Source: Prevotellaceae bacterium
GTDB lineage: Bacteria; Bacteroidota; Bacteroidia; Bacteroidales; UBA932
Assembly: GCA_031285695.1 (NCBI GenBank)
Contig: JAITVR010000220.1
Span: forward strand, 1-6,797
Direction of reading: 5' to 3'
Length of the DNA: 6,797 nucleotides
The notes under the pieces are model-generated. The model made no database searches, was not told where the DNA came from, and was given only the letters and a program-made list of their open reading frames with translations. Position numbers and translations under genes: made by a program. This document shows positions 6,554 to 6,797 of this stretch, piece by piece. Position 1 is the stretch's first letter. Each line of letters starts with the position of its first letter.

Positions 6554-6591
6554 AATAAACGCGCCGAGGCTGCAACCTCGGCGCGTTTATT
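6554..6591 (-). terminator. Intrinsic terminator of ilvE
   Basis: A perfect 16-bp stem (AATAAACGCGCCGAGG with CCTCGGCGCGTTTATT) encloses a 6-nt loop. In the minus-strand direction the GC-rich core is followed by TTTATTTTT, a good U-tract. It begins 29 nt after the ilvE stop codon. In the plus direction the tail is interrupted sooner (TTTATTCAC), so it works best for ilvE. It separates ilvE transcription from the E2 operon. Confidence 0.93.
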
Positions 6592-6595
6592 CACA

Positions 6596-6625
6596 CTAAT
6601 CTCTAATCACTATTTACTAATCACT
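6596..6625. repeat. Short tandem repeat overlapping the ilvE stop
   Basis: The plus strand shows CTAATC at 6596-6601, 6603-6608 and 6617-6622. The last two copies extend to CTAATCACT. The repeat fills most of the gap between the ilvE terminator and its coding sequence and includes the stop codon itself. No function is evident. Confidence 0.6.
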
Positions 6626-6797
6626 CTACCACCGTTACCCAGCCAAACTTATCGGCTTCGTCGCCGTACTGAATGCTACGCAGGCGGTTGTACAGCTGCG
6701 TGCTTACCTTACCTGCATTGCCGTCTTTGCAGTACTCGTACACGTGGTTGGTAATGGGGTCAAAAATTTTGCCTACGGGCGTAATAACCGCTGCGGT
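6621..6797 (-). CDS. ilvE: Branched-chain amino acid aminotransferase, C-terminal fragment (runs off the right edge)
   Basis: The last 58 codons are present and end in TGA at 6621-6623. The translation contains TAAVITPVGKIFD, VYEYCKDGNAG, then STQLYNRLRSIQYGDEAD and KFGWVTVVE at the very C-terminus. From memory this is the typical tail of the IlvE-type PLP-dependent aminotransferases (fold type IV), which interconvert Leu, Ile and Val with their 2-oxo acids; the TAAVI/GK and YGD...FGW elements are characteristic. The PLP lysine lies outside the window. A terminator follows, so it is a separate transcription unit from the E2 operon although on the same strand. The link to 2-oxo acid metabolism is suggestive only. 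Confidence 0.88.
   Translation of the reverse strand, partial: TAAVITPVGKIFDPITNHVYEYCKDGNAGKVSTQLYNRLRSIQYGDEADKFGWVTVVE

Overview
The window looks like a chromosomal segment of a member of the Bacteroidota, most likely Bacteroidales. The reasons are a promoter matching the Bacteroidota -7 consensus (TAnnTTTG) upstream of the first operon gene, A/T-rich leaders mostly without a clear Shine-Dalgarno sequence, the N-terminal sequence type of the E1 enzyme, and the pairing of a Bro-N/DinD-type gene with a DUF1016 (YhcG/PDDEXK) gene. This assignment is inference, since there is no rRNA or marker gene. Every gene reads on the minus strand, so the transcriptional order runs from high to low coordinates.

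At the right edge (6621-6797) lies the C-terminal end of a branched-chain amino acid aminotransferase (ilvE), closed by a strong intrinsic terminator (6554-6591). A 228-bp spacer with a candidate promoter separates it from a 2-oxo acid dehydrogenase operon. That operon encodes the E2 dihydrolipoyl acyltransferase (start best placed at 6392, not at the upstream TTG) and then the E3 dihydrolipoyl dehydrogenase (lpdA). The first 34 residues of what is very probably the E1 component sit at the left edge (1-103). Together E1, E2 and E3 would decarboxylate a 2-oxo acid (probably pyruvate; the substrate is not provable here) to acyl-CoA and NADH.

Between E3 and E1 sit three unrelated co-directional genes with tight spacing. 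They are a Bro-N/DinD-like (phage antirepressor type) protein with a non-ATG start, a secreted S41-family serine peptidase with a GTG start, and a standalone DUF1016/YhcG-type PDDEXK nuclease. They look like cargo inserted into the dehydrogenase operon. The peptidase gene is markedly AT-richer over most of its length than the E2 and lpdA genes.

The most unusual structure is inside the Bro-N-like gene. Three near-perfect DNA palindromes (3304-3328, 3335-3363, 3376-3400) lie 33 and 39 bp apart. Each is centred on the middle base of an Asn/Asp codon, and they encode three tandem peptide repeats of the form [VL]-V-[ST]-[ND]-[TC]-[NY]-[HQ]-L-[KE]. This resembles in principle the in-frame palindromic elements known from Rickettsia. 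Other repeat structure includes a 31-nt-arm inverted repeat between E2 and lpdA, and short tandem repeats directly after the stop codons of ilvE, E2 and lpdA.
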